NCBI GenBank assembly: GCA_002400365.1
Contig: DHFK01000068.1
Coordinates: 1-40,291, forward strand
DNA: 40,291 nucleotides
DNA from: Anaerolineales bacterium UBA4826
GTDB taxonomy: Bacteria > Chloroflexota > Anaerolineae > UBA4142
Reading direction: 5' to 3'
Numbering within the stretch: the stretch's first letter is position 1; each line of letters begins with the position of its first letter. The translations under genes were made by a program, and so were the position numbers. Of this stretch, positions 30,584 to 38,963 are shown in pieces. Below the pieces are notes generated by a model. That model worked only from the letters and a program-made list of their open reading frames with translations, did no database searches and was not told the DNA's origin.

Positions 30584-32020
30584 ATGAATAAGGAGCCCAC
30601 CATTCCAAAACCAACCACCTTCCCATCGCAACCACCAATTGAAAAAGCATTCCTCGTCGGTGTGGAACTCAAGCGACCACGTCCCGCAAATGACGCGGGA
30701 TTTCACAACAAATTTCCTGCTGACGACTCGCTCGACGAACTCGCGCAACTCGCGCGCACAGCGGGCTTGCAGGTCGTCGGGCGCGCGGTGCAGCGCATCG
30801 AGCGCATCAATCCGGCGACGCTCATCGGCAAAGGCAAACTGAACGAGATCATCGCGTCGCGCGCGGACGCGCCGTTCGACGTCGTACTGTTTGACGAGGA
30901 ATTGCACCCGAACCAACAGCGCGAAATCGAGCAAGCCTTTGGCGGATCGGATATCAAGGTGCTCGACCGCACCGCGCTCATCCTCGACATTTTCGCGCAG
31001 CACGCGCGCACGAAAGAAGGCGCGCTCCAGGTCGAACTCGCGCAGTACGAGTATCGCCTGCCGCGTCTCACGCGCATGTGGACGCACCTCGCGCGGCAGG
31101 CGGGCGGCGCGGCGGGGCGCGGCGGCACCGGCGGCGTCGGCTTGCGCGGTCCCGGCGAACGCCAACTCGAACTCGACCGGCGCGAGATTCGCGCGCGCAT
31201 CGCGCATCTCAAAAAGCAAATCGAAGGCGTGCGCGTGGACCGCCGCGAGCATCGGCGCAAACGCCAACGCGAAGGGATGCCTGTTGTTGCGATCGTGGGG
31301 TATACGAATGCCGGCAAATCCACCCTGTTGAACGCGCTCACCAACGCGGGGGTGCTCGTCGAAGACAAGTTGTTCGCGACGCTCGACCCGACGACGCGGC
31401 GCGTGAAACTGCCTGGCGGTTCCGAAGCGCTGTTCACCGATACGGTCGGCTTTATCCAGAAACTGCCGACGCAACTCGTCGCCGCGTTTCGCGCCACGCT
31501 CGAGGAAATCACCGAAGCCGATGCGTTGTTGCACGTTCTCGACATGACGCATCCGAATGCGCGTGACCAGGCGCGTGCGGTGGAAGAGACGCTGGAAGTG
31601 ATTGGGGCAGGGGGCAAGCCGGTTGTTCTCGCGTTGAACAAGATGGATAAAGTGGCGAGTGTCATTGCGAGCGGAGCGAAGCAATCCCCAAACCGCGAGT
31701 TGGAGATTGCTTCGCAAAAACCGCTCGCAATGACAAAGCCGTGGGTTACCCAAGACGACTTTTCGCGCGAGGGTAATGCCGTACGGATCTCCGCGCTGGC
31801 AGGGCAGGGGCTGGATGCGCTCCTCGCGCGCGTCGAGAATACGCTCGCGGCAGAGATGGTCGAAATGCGCGCGCAGATTCCGTACAGCGCAAACGAACTT
31901 GCCGCGCTCTTTCATCAACGCGGCATCATCGCCCGCGAGGAGTTCACCGAGAAGGGGACGCTCATCGAGGGAAAAATTGCGGCGAGTCTGGTCAAGCGCT
32001 TTGCGCGCTACGAAATCTGA
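30584..32020 (+). CDS. hflX: GTPase HflX
   Basis: A 478-residue ribosome-splitting GTPase. The N-terminal domain has VGVELKRP and the family core (INPATLIGKGKLNEIIASRA, then FDEELHPNQQREIEQAF and the Gly-rich RQAGGAAGRGGTGGVGLRGP with GERQLELDRR). The G domain has GYTNAGKSTLLNAL (from about 239), DTVGFIQKLP and NKMD. Between NKMD and the SAL of G5 there is an insert SVIASGAKQSPNRELEIASQ, encoded by a 74-bp palindromic element and neighbouring bases. The insert lies in a surface loop, so the enzyme is probably active. ATG 30584 is used; TAAAAT lies three bases before it, so the true start may differ slightly. Confidence 0.95.
   Translation: MNKEPTIPKPTTFPSQPPIEKAFLVGVELKRPRPANDAGFHNKFPADDSLDELAQLARTAGLQVVGRAVQRIERINPATLIGKGKLNEIIASRADAPFDVVLFDEELHPNQQREIEQAFGGSDIKVLDRTALILDIFAQHARTKEGALQVELAQYEYRLPRLTRMWTHLARQAGGAAGRGGTGGVGLRGPGERQLELDRREIRARIAHLKKQIEGVRVDRREHRRKRQREGMPVVAIVGYTNAGKSTLLNALTNAGVLVEDKLFATLDPTTRRVKLPGGSEALFTDTVGFIQKLPTQLVAAFRATLEEITEADALLHVLDMTHPNARDQARAVEETLEVIGAGGKPVVLALNKMDKVASVIASGAKQSPNRELEIASQKPLAMTKPWVTQDDFSREGNAVRISALAGQGLDALLARVENTLAAEMVEMRAQIPYSANELAALFHQRGIIAREEFTEKGTLIEGKIAASLVKRFARYEI
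31661..31734. repeat. GTCATTGCGAG palindromic element 3
   Basis: GTCATTGCGAG (31661-31671) pairs with CTCGCAATGAC (31724-31734), with inner GCGAAGCAATC and GATTGCTTCGC. Inside hflX the element is open and encodes VIASGAKQSP and LAMT. Confidence 0.9.
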
Positions 32021-33390
32021 TTTGCGCGTTTGTCGTTGCGTCGAAACGTTCTCCACATATTCACCGCGAGACACGCGACCGCTAGCCACCCGAGCGCGCC
32101 TGAAGCCCCGAGTGCGATGTTCGCGCCGGGGAGGTCTGGCGCGAACAAAGGGGCGACGCGAAACAACGCAGCCAGGTTTCCCAGCCAGACCGTCCCCAAC
32201 ACGAGACGCGCGCTCGCGACCCGCGACTTGCCGCTGAACCCAGGTAGCATCCTCACCGCCATTCCAAAAATCAACAGGGTGATGAATCCAACGGCGATCG
32301 CGTGGCGCTCGATGTCGGGATTGAACAGGGCAGGGAATCCCGCGAGCGTCGCCGCGCCGCCAATCACCGCGAGCGCGCTCGCAAACGCGAGCCACGCGTA
32401 CGCGGAGATGACGAGCAATTCAAACCGACCGAACTCACCATAGTCGGGATAATTCCGGCGCGTCGGTTTGCGCGTCTCGACGTAGCCGGCTGGGGGAGGC
32501 GTGCGACTCGCCGTCCACGGCGCTTTGCGTCTGAGCAGAACATCGAGCGACCAGATGAACGTAAGTAACGCGACACCTTGCAATACCGCGCCTACCGAGC
32601 CGAACACTTGTTCTAATTCTCCTGCCACGCGCAAGACCAAACCACTGACATAAAGTATGAAGATCGGCAACAGAACGCGCTTTGGGGGAGATGTCAGGCG
32701 CAGGAACAGCGGCAGATTCCGGACCGACAACGCAAGCGCGATCGGTATGACAAAGCCGTACATCATCAAATGGACGAGCGCGTTGTCGAGCGTGCCAGGA
32801 AACAAATAGCCGCGCAGGGCAATCGAAGTTGAAAGAGCAGCGTTCAGTGCGGCGGCGACGACGAGACTGACGAACGCGGTTGCGAGGTACGGTTGCACGG
32901 GAATGATTGGCGCGGCGGCGCTCAACGGGCGCGCGCGGCGAAACGACGACACGATCATCGTTACAAACAGCAAGACACCGATGACCTCGACGACGCCGGA
33001 GACCAGCGTACCAAAGCGTCCCAGAGCCGCGTAGAGCGACGCTTGAGGCATCTGGGTCTCGACGATCGCGACAACCGGCTGGCAGAACGCGCGCAGCGTG
33101 ACGCCGACGACGAAACACCCGAGCGTCCACGGCGCGAGTTCGCTGCGCGCGAGCGTCGTCCCGCGCAAGCGCGGTAAGAAGAACAAGCCAACGCCGACGA
33201 CGAACAAGCCAGCCCAGCCGAAGAGTTGCGCGTGACCGTGCGCTTGAACCAACGCCAGCCACCACACGCCCAGCGGCAATTTGAACGCGAGCGCGGCGAT
33301 GATGACTGCGGCGTATCCAAATCCTGCGGTCAGCGCGAGCGCGAGCGCGGCGAAAACGAACGGTTCGTGGACGTGTCGTTGATCCATCAT
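32008..33390 (-). CDS. NnrS-like multi-pass membrane protein
   Basis: A 460-residue hydrophobic protein with about 12 membrane segments, starting at the ATGATG at 33390. Histidine-bearing motifs match the NnrS/heme-copper-like group: QAHGHAQLFGWAGLFVVGVG near residue 49, then HLMMYGFVIPIALALSVRNL near 211 and RHAIAVGFITLLIFGMAVRM near 377, followed by LPGFSGK. NnrS proteins are haem- and copper-containing membrane proteins linked to nitric oxide stress or denitrification. No nitrite or nitric oxide reductase gene lies nearby, so the role is open. It converges on hflX with a 13-nt overlap at the 3' ends. Confidence 0.75.
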   Translation of the reverse strand: MMDQRHVHEPFVFAALALALTAGFGYAAVIIAALAFKLPLGVWWLALVQAHGHAQLFGWAGLFVVGVGLFFLPRLRGTTLARSELAPWTLGCFVVGVTLRAFCQPVVAIVETQMPQASLYAALGRFGTLVSGVVEVIGVLLFVTMIVSSFRRARPLSAAAPIIPVQPYLATAFVSLVVAAALNAALSTSIALRGYLFPGTLDNALVHLMMYGFVIPIALALSVRNLPLFLRLTSPPKRVLLPIFILYVSGLVLRVAGELEQVFGSVGAVLQGVALLTFIWSLDVLLRRKAPWTASRTPPPAGYVETRKPTRRNYPDYGEFGRFELLVISAYAWLAFASALAVIGGAATLAGFPALFNPDIERHAIAVGFITLLIFGMAVRMLPGFSGKSRVASARLVLGTVWLGNLAALFRVAPLFAPDLPGANIALGASGALGWLAVACLAVNMWRTFRRNDKRANQIS

Positions 33391-33438
33391 TTTGCCGCTT
33401 CCGAGTCTATCGGCAAACCTGATTTACGTCAAGGACAT

Positions 33439-33467
33439 TTGACACAGAATGCCATGTTTGCTATACT
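33439..33467 (+). promoter_or_regulatory. Consensus sigma70 promoter of xer gene
   Basis: TTGACA (33439-33444), a 17-base spacer and TATACT (33462-33467). It is the best promoter in the window. A leader of about 90 nt runs to ATG 33565 without an obvious riboswitch. Confidence 0.8.
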
Positions 33468-33564
33468 TCGGTTAATGATAATTTAGATAAGTGTAATCAG
33501 TTGGCGGTTCGCGGGCAACTCTGTATGGCTGCCCCACCGCCCTACCGGGAGTTTGACAGAATCT

Positions 33565-34563
33565 ATGGTGACGATTGACGAAGCAATGGAAAATTTCCTG
33601 CGTGACCGCGCGGTCGGACAATCCGCGCAGACGGTCGAAACGTATTCTCAGGGGATGCAACGGTTCAAAGAGTATCTCGAGTCAGTCCACCACTCCCCTA
33701 CTCGCGCCGCGTCTACCCTTGCCGTTGACCACGCGCTCGACTGTGCCAAGTGGTTGAGCGAGGAACGTGCGATCGGCAAGGCAACGCTCCGAACGTACCT
33801 GACAAGCATCTCGCGCTTGTACGCGTACCTGTTGCGCGAAAAGATCGTGAATCTCTCTGCGGCTGAAATGGAGCGCATGCGCGACGCGTACCATCAATAT
33901 CGCAAAGGCGGCGGTCGCCCGCTGCCGAAACTGCCGCCCGAAGAAGCCATCGTCGCGCTGCTTGCCGCCGCGCGGCGCGTCAAGCCCGAAACCAAGCGTC
34001 CGCGTCTTGAACTCGCGCGCCTACGCAATATCGCGATGCTCGAAGCCCTACGATCGTCGGGGATGCGCGTCGGCGAACTCGTCGGTCTGAAACGTGACGA
34101 TCTCGATTATCGCAACCACACCGCACGCGTGACCGGCAAGGGCGACAAACAGCGCATCGTCTATTTCGACGACAAGGCGTGGCAAGCGATCCAAGAGTAT
34201 CTGAAACTCCGCAACGATGGCGCACGCGGACGCGCGTTGTACCAACTGCCGCTCTTCGCGCGCCACGACCGCCGCGCGAGCAACCGGACGCTGCCGCTGA
34301 CGACGGATGGCGTGCGGCTGATGTTTACCACACTTGCGCGCGCGGCGCAGATCGAGGTCGTGATGACGCCCCACTCGCTGCGCCACGCGTTCGCAACCAA
34401 GATTCTGGAAACCACCGGCGATCTCGCGGTCGTTCAGGATATGCTGGGACATTCATCGCCAACCACCACGCGCATCTACGCCAAAGTGTCGAACAAGAAG
34501 ATGCGCGAGGCGCACCGCACCGCGTTCAACTATCGCGGCGCAGAGGACGCCAAGCCCGGTTGA
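33565..34563 (+). CDS. Tyrosine recombinase, XerC/XerD type
   Basis: A 332-residue site-specific recombinase. ATG 33565 is preferred to a TTG four codons upstream, which sits one base after GGGAG. A SAM-like core-binding domain (DEAMENFLRDRAVGQSAQTV) fills residues 4-105. The catalytic domain has Arg in LRSSGMRVGELVGL, Lys in GKGDKQRIVYF, HxxR in HSLRHAFATKIL, His in GHSSPTTTRIY and the nucleophile Tyr of that last block. Such proteins usually resolve chromosome dimers at dif. The 20-residue insert typical of integron integrases is not seen, so it is probably not IntI, though attC-like sites lie at both window ends. Confidence 0.9.
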   Translation: MVTIDEAMENFLRDRAVGQSAQTVETYSQGMQRFKEYLESVHHSPTRAASTLAVDHALDCAKWLSEERAIGKATLRTYLTSISRLYAYLLREKIVNLSAAEMERMRDAYHQYRKGGGRPLPKLPPEEAIVALLAAARRVKPETKRPRLELARLRNIAMLEALRSSGMRVGELVGLKRDDLDYRNHTARVTGKGDKQRIVYFDDKAWQAIQEYLKLRNDGARGRALYQLPLFARHDRRASNRTLPLTTDGVRLMFTTLARAAQIEVVMTPHSLRHAFATKILETTGDLAVVQDMLGHSSPTTTRIYAKVSNKKMREAHRTAFNYRGAEDAKPG

Positions 34564-34626
34564 CCGTTCCACCATCTTTTGCTAGAATGTCTCGCGCTCT
34601 AGTTGCTCTCGCGAAGAAAGGATGAT

Positions 34627-35820
34627 ATGCGTTCTGTTTTGCGTTTGCTGATCATGGTCCTGCTGGCGGCGCTCGTCATGTTCGCGGCGTTCGCCGCGGG
34701 CTTTGGCGTGAATTACTATGTGGTGAATACCCAGACCCTCAGTGTCGAGGTGCCCAAGAATTTTGGGCTCTTTTGGGAAGCCTGGAACGTTCTCAAAGGC
34801 GAATTCTACGGCGATATCCCAAGCCGCCCGGTGATGACGCGCGGCGCGATTCGCGGCATGTTGCGCGCGCTCAACGATCCCCACACCGTCCTGGTTGATC
34901 CCACCCCGGCGCAGACCGAGCAATCCACCCTGAAAGGCGAAACCGGCGACGTCGGCTTGAATCTCGACGTGCGGAGCCACGTGCTGGTGATCGTCGCGCC
35001 GATTCCCAATTCGCCCGCCGACAAAGCCGGGTTGCGCCCCGGCGACATGATTCTAAAGATCGGGGACAAGGAACTGGATTTCGACGTCACCGCGCAAGAT
35101 GCGCTGAACCTCTTGCGCGGACCCATCGGCAGCAAGGTCATGCTGAGCGTCCGCCGCATCGGCGAGACCAAATTGATGGAAGTCGAACTGACACGCGAAA
35201 AGTACGCGCTGCCGACCGTCGAGGCAAAGATGCTGCCGGGCACGACCTTTGGCTATATCAAGATTACGATGGAGACGGCGGAGACGGCGAACGAGTTCGC
35301 CAAGTCGCTGGAGCGTCTCAAAACGCAAAAGATGACGGGGCTGGTGCTCGACCTCCGCAACAATCCCGGCGGCTTGTTCCCCGAGCCGGTGCTTGAAATC
35401 GCCGGGCAATTCCTAAAGAACAACGACGTCGTCTTGTACGAGAAATATCGCGATGGGGCGGAAAAGGAATTCAGAGCGGGCGGGCGGCGCGGCGCGGCCG
35501 ATCTGCCGGTGGCAGTGCTGATCAACAGCGGCACTGCGAGCGCCGCGGAGATTCTTGCCGGCGCGCTCAAAGACTATCAGCGTGCGCCGCTCATCGGTGA
35601 GCCGACGTACGGCAAAGGATCGGTGCAGTCCATTCGGCAACTGAAGGATGGCTCTGCCTTGCACATCACCACCGCGACCTGGTTCACGCCCAAGCACAAT
35701 CAAATCGAAGGCACGGGCTTGCAGCCGGACATTGCGATCCCGCTGACCGACGAGTCCATCAAGAAAGGCGTTGATCCGCAACTCGACCGCGCCATCGAGT
35801 ACTTGAAGAAAGGCGCGTAA
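34627..35820 (+). CDS. S41-family carboxy-terminal processing protease, copy 1
   Basis: A 397-residue CtpA-type serine protease. ATG 34627 follows AAAGGATGAT. A signal anchor at residues 1-28 (MRSVLRLLIMVLLAALVMFA) leads to a helical region, then a PDZ domain (VIVAPIPNSPADKAGLRPGD, then MILKIGDKELDFDV). The catalytic domain has LDLRNNPGGLFPEPVLEIAG, the Ser in NSGTASAAEILAGALKD and the Lys in PTYGKGSVQSIRQLKDGSAL. It cuts proteins outside the cytoplasmic membrane. It is the most divergent of three tandem copies and opens the array, just downstream of the Xer gene. Confidence 0.93.
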   Translation: MRSVLRLLIMVLLAALVMFAAFAAGFGVNYYVVNTQTLSVEVPKNFGLFWEAWNVLKGEFYGDIPSRPVMTRGAIRGMLRALNDPHTVLVDPTPAQTEQSTLKGETGDVGLNLDVRSHVLVIVAPIPNSPADKAGLRPGDMILKIGDKELDFDVTAQDALNLLRGPIGSKVMLSVRRIGETKLMEVELTREKYALPTVEAKMLPGTTFGYIKITMETAETANEFAKSLERLKTQKMTGLVLDLRNNPGGLFPEPVLEIAGQFLKNNDVVLYEKYRDGAEKEFRAGGRRGAADLPVAVLINSGTASAAEILAGALKDYQRAPLIGEPTYGKGSVQSIRQLKDGSALHITTATWFTPKHNQIEGTGLQPDIAIPLTDESIKKGVDPQLDRAIEYLKKGA

Positions 35821-35838
35821 ACCGATTTGGGGTTAATA

Positions 35839-37053
35839 ATGATTCGCGGAATTGTACGCGTGGTCTCAATGACCATTGTTTCGATAATGCTCGTGACGCT
35901 GGCATTCGCCGGCGGGTTCGCGGCGAGTCGCCAAGTCTTCTTCCCTGCCCCGCCGCCAGAGGATGGCGCGCCGGCGGATTGGAAGCCGTACTCGCCGCTC
36001 TTGTGGGAAGCCTGGGGTTATGTCCAACAAGATTTCTACAAGACGCCGCTTGATCAAGCCGCCATGGTCAACGGCTCGATTGCCGGCATGGTGCAATCCC
36101 TGGGCGATCCGCACACCGCGTTCGTTGACGCCAAGCGCGCGGCGATTTCGTCAACCGATCTGGAGGGTTCTTTCGAAGGCATCGGCGCGCACGTTGAGAT
36201 GCGCGAAGGACGCTTGACGATCGTCGCGCCGATCAAGGGAACGCCAGCCGACCGCGCCGGCTTGTTACCGAACGACATCATTCTCCAAGTGGATGACACG
36301 ATCATCCAGAACATGGATGTGAGCGAGGCAATTCGGCTGATCCGCGGACCCAAGGGCACCAAAGTGCGATTGCTGGTTCAGCGCGCCAAGCAATCGGCGT
36401 TCGTGGTGGAGATCACGCGGAATACGATTCGCACGCCCTTTGTCGAAGCGAAAATGATCGAGGGGACGACGATCGCCTACCTGCGGCTGAACGAGTTCGG
36501 CGGCACCGCGCCGGAGGAGATGCGCGCGGCGTTGCAAGACCTGATGGCGCAAAAGCCGACCGGTCTGATTCTCGACCTGCGGCGGGATCCGGGCGGATAC
36601 CTGAGCGTCGCCGTGGATGTGGCAAGCCAATTTCTCAAGGGTGGTCAGGTCGTGTTGATCGAAAAGGACAAGAACGGCGTCAGCCAGGAATTCAAAGCGC
36701 GAAACGGCGGGCAAGCGACCGACGTTCGGATGGTGCTTTTGGTTGACGGTGGATCGGCGAGCGCGTCCGAAATTGTCGCGGGCGCGCTGAAAGATCACAA
36801 GCGCGCAACGCTGATCGGCGTCAAGACGTACGGCAAGGGATCGGTGCAGAACGTCCACGCGCTGAGCGACAAATCGGAACTGCGCGTGACGATCGCGCAC
36901 TTTTTCAGTCCCCTGGGCAACGCGATTGATGACGTCGGTGTGACGCCGGACATCGAAGTGAGAAACACTGACGACGACATCGCAGCCAAGCGCGATCGGC
37001 AACTCGACCAAGCGATCGAGTTCTTAAAGACGCCATCGGTTTCCCAGAGGTAG
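35839..37053 (+). CDS. S41-family carboxy-terminal processing protease, copy 2
   Basis: A 404-residue paralogue, start ATG 35839 (MIRGIVRVVSMTIVSIMLVT); a TTG four codons upstream is less likely. Signal anchor, then FYKTPLDQAAMVNGSIAGMV and the block SFEGIGAHVEMREGRLTIVA in the PDZ region, followed by PIKGTPADRAGLLPNDIILQ. The catalytic Ser is in GGSASASEIVAGALKDH, and Lys in KTYGKGSVQNVHALSDKSEL. It is closer to copy 3 than to copy 1 (shared IILQVDDTIIQNMD). The gap to copy 1 is 18 bases, so the array is one transcript. Different substrates for each copy are possible. Confidence 0.93.
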   Translation: MIRGIVRVVSMTIVSIMLVTLAFAGGFAASRQVFFPAPPPEDGAPADWKPYSPLLWEAWGYVQQDFYKTPLDQAAMVNGSIAGMVQSLGDPHTAFVDAKRAAISSTDLEGSFEGIGAHVEMREGRLTIVAPIKGTPADRAGLLPNDIILQVDDTIIQNMDVSEAIRLIRGPKGTKVRLLVQRAKQSAFVVEITRNTIRTPFVEAKMIEGTTIAYLRLNEFGGTAPEEMRAALQDLMAQKPTGLILDLRRDPGGYLSVAVDVASQFLKGGQVVLIEKDKNGVSQEFKARNGGQATDVRMVLLVDGGSASASEIVAGALKDHKRATLIGVKTYGKGSVQNVHALSDKSELRVTIAHFFSPLGNAIDDVGVTPDIEVRNTDDDIAAKRDRQLDQAIEFLKTPSVSQR

Positions 37054-37057
37054 TTCG

Positions 37058-38290
37058 ATGATCCGTGTTATTCTGCGTGCGGCAAGCATAACCTTTCTGT
37101 CCGGCATTCTGGTTGGCAGCGCGTTTGTGGCTGGCTCCGCCACCGCGCGCCTGATCCTCCCCCCTGCCCTGCGTTCGGATAGCGGCGCGCCCGGCGATTG
37201 GGCGTCGGCAATTCCAGTTTTCTGGCAGGCGTGGGATTATGTGCACGAAGATTTTTACAAACCCGAGATTGACGACAAACGACTGGTGTATGGCTCGGTC
37301 GAGGGAATGGTCGAGTCGCTAGGCGATCCGCACACGTTGTTCATCGAGCCCAAGACCGCGGCGATCGAGCAGTCGAAGATGCAGGGTTCTTTCGAAGGCA
37401 TCGGCGCGACAATTGAAATGCGCGAAGGGCGCCTCACTGTGGTCGCGCCCATCAAAGGATCGCCGGCGGAAAAAGCCGGCTTGAAGACCGACGACATCAT
37501 CCTGCAAGTGGACGACACGATCATCCAGAACATGGACATCACTACCGCCGTCTCTTTGATCCGCGGGCCCAAGGGGACGACGGTGACGCTGCAAGTCCAG
37601 CGCGCCCGGCAAGCGCCGTTTACCCTAAGCATCGTGCGCGACGTGATTCGGACGCCTTCCGTCGAAGCGAGGATGATTGAAGGGACGAGCATCGCGTACA
37701 TTCGCTTGAACGAATTCAGCGCGACGGCGCCGGGGGAAATGCAGACCGAGTTGAAAACCTTGCTGGCGCAACACCCCACCGGTTTGATTTTCGATTTGCG
37801 TCAAGACCCGGGCGGCTTGCTGAGCGCGGCGCTCGACGTGACAAGCCAGTTTGTCAAGCCCGGGCAAATCGTCGTGGTCATCAAGGATAAGAATGGGCGC
37901 TCGGTGCCCTGCGCGGACGCAAGCGGGAGGTCTATCGAATGCAAGACCAAAGCCGGCGGCGTCGCGACGGACATTCCCATGGTGATCCTGATTGACAAGG
38001 GCTCGGCGAGTTCGTCCGAGATTGTCGCCGCGGCGTTGAAGGATTACCAGCGCGCGACCCTGATCGGCGTCACGACATACGGCAAGGGTTCGGTGCAGAT
38101 AGACCACACGCTCAGCGATGGCTCTGAACTGAATGTGACCGTCGCCCACTTTTTCAGCCCCAAGAACAACGACATCAACGAAGTCGGCGTCGCGCCGGAC
38201 ATTGAAATCAAGATCACGGAAGAGGATGTTGCCGCGAAACGCGATGCGCAACTCGAACGGGCGATCCAATTCTTGCAGACGGGCAAGTGA
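37058..38290 (+). CDS. S41-family carboxy-terminal processing protease, copy 3
   Basis: A 410-residue paralogue, four bases after copy 2. It shares SFEGIGATIEMREGRLTVVA, then IILQVDDTIIQNMDITTAVS and the GPKGTTVTLQVQRARQA block with copy 2. The catalytic domain has FDLRQDPGGLLSAALDV, the Ser in KGSASSSEIVAAALKDY and Lys in TTYGKGSVQIDHTLSDGSEL. An extra segment NGRSVPCADASGRSIECKTK with two Cys is unique to this copy; a disulfide outside the membrane is possible. The smpB start region overlaps its end. Confidence 0.93.
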   Translation: MIRVILRAASITFLSGILVGSAFVAGSATARLILPPALRSDSGAPGDWASAIPVFWQAWDYVHEDFYKPEIDDKRLVYGSVEGMVESLGDPHTLFIEPKTAAIEQSKMQGSFEGIGATIEMREGRLTVVAPIKGSPAEKAGLKTDDIILQVDDTIIQNMDITTAVSLIRGPKGTTVTLQVQRARQAPFTLSIVRDVIRTPSVEARMIEGTSIAYIRLNEFSATAPGEMQTELKTLLAQHPTGLIFDLRQDPGGLLSAALDVTSQFVKPGQIVVVIKDKNGRSVPCADASGRSIECKTKAGGVATDIPMVILIDKGSASSSEIVAAALKDYQRATLIGVTTYGKGSVQIDHTLSDGSELNVTVAHFFSPKNNDINEVGVAPDIEIKITEEDVAAKRDAQLERAIQFLQTGK

Positions 38291-38304
38291 ATCGGCTTGT
38301 GCCA

Positions 38305-38769
38305 ATGGCTGAAAACGTCAAGGTTCTGGCAACCAATCGCAAAGCGTATCACGATTACCACGTCGAAGAGACGCACGAAGCCGGCGTGGTGTTGACCGGC
38401 ACAGAGATCAAGTCCGTGCGCGCCGGTAGCGTCAACCTGCGCGATGCGTACGCGCAGGTGCGCAACGGCGAGTTGTGGCTGATGAACGTTCACATCGCGC
38501 CGTACGAGCCGGCGAGCCGCCAGAACGCCGATCCGTACCGCGAGCGCAAGTTGTTGATGCACCGCAAGGAGATCATGCGCCTCTTCGGTCGTGCGCAGGA
38601 AAAGGGATTGACGCTCGTCCCGCTGCGGATGTACTTGAAAAAGAATCGCGCCAAGGTCGAAATCGGTTTGGCGCGCGGCAAAAAGCAGTACGACAAGCGC
38701 GCGGCAATCGCCCAGCGCGAGGCGGCGCGCGAGATCGAGCGCGCGGTCAAGGCGCGCGGGCGCGGGTGA
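38305..38769 (+). CDS. smpB: SsrA-binding protein SmpB
   Basis: A 154-residue tmRNA-binding protein for trans-translation rescue of stalled ribosomes. ATG 38305 gives MAENVKVLATNRKAYHDYHV, the usual family start; an upstream GTG at 38287 overlaps the protease stop and is an alternative. Conserved blocks are EETHEAGVVLTGTEIKSVRA, GSVNLRDAYAQVRNGELWLM and PYRERKLLMHRKEIMRLFGR, then KGLTLVPLRMYLKKNRAKVE and the basic tail KKQYDKRAAIAQREAAREIE. No ssrA gene was seen nearby. A strong terminator follows 14 bases later. Confidence 0.96.
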   Translation: MAENVKVLATNRKAYHDYHVEETHEAGVVLTGTEIKSVRAGSVNLRDAYAQVRNGELWLMNVHIAPYEPASRQNADPYRERKLLMHRKEIMRLFGRAQEKGLTLVPLRMYLKKNRAKVEIGLARGKKQYDKRAAIAQREAAREIERAVKARGRG

Positions 38770-38783
38770 GGCGGCGCCAATTG

Positions 38784-38820
38784 AATCGCCCCAGTATCGA
38801 GTGACGATGCTGGGGCGATT
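38784..38820 (+). terminator. Terminator after smpB
   Basis: AATCGCCCCAG (38784-38794) pairs with CTGGGGCGATT (38810-38820), plus inner ATCG/CGAT. GTGTTTGTGTT follows. It ends the xer-protease-smpB transcript. Confidence 0.85.
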
Positions 38821-38831
38821 GTGTTTGTGTT

Positions 38832-38926
38832 GCCCAACGGTCGGCATAACCCGCGAGTGCGGCGCATTTCAGCCGACTGCGATTTACGCGCGAGTAGCAC
38901 TCGTCGGGTTCATGCCGTTGTTAGGC
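38832..38926. mobile_element. Integron attC-like recombination site
   Basis: A 95-bp imperfect palindrome of attC form. The left end GCCCAAC (38832-38838) fits RYYYAAC and the right end GTTAGGC (38920-38926) fits GTTRRRY. The inner arms GGCAT-AACCCG-CGAGTGC and GCACTCG-CGGGTT-ATGCC pair, with single extrahelical bases on one strand and an unpaired spacer next to the R boxes. The apical loop is about 36 nt. R boxes, spacer, L boxes and bulged bases are all in the expected order. On the minus strand it lies 37 bases after the stop of the membrane-protein gene, as in a gene cassette. Confidence 0.75.
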
Positions 38927-38963
38927 CGAGCCTATTTAGTTGTGTAGATAACCTAGAACAACG

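Noticed and set aside
30512..32395. 627-codon open frame opposite hflX
   Set aside because: It is antisense to a fully recognisable GTPase; GC-rich DNA keeps this frame open, and no known domain or start signal is seen.
33565..34563. Xer-type recombinase as the integron integrase for the attC-like sites
   Set aside because: It lacks the extra IntI patch and sits in a housekeeping operon; it is more likely the dif recombinase.
38770..38963. tmRNA or tRNA gene next to smpB
   Set aside because: No tRNA-like acceptor or tag reading frame was found; the region is a terminator and the attC-like palindrome.
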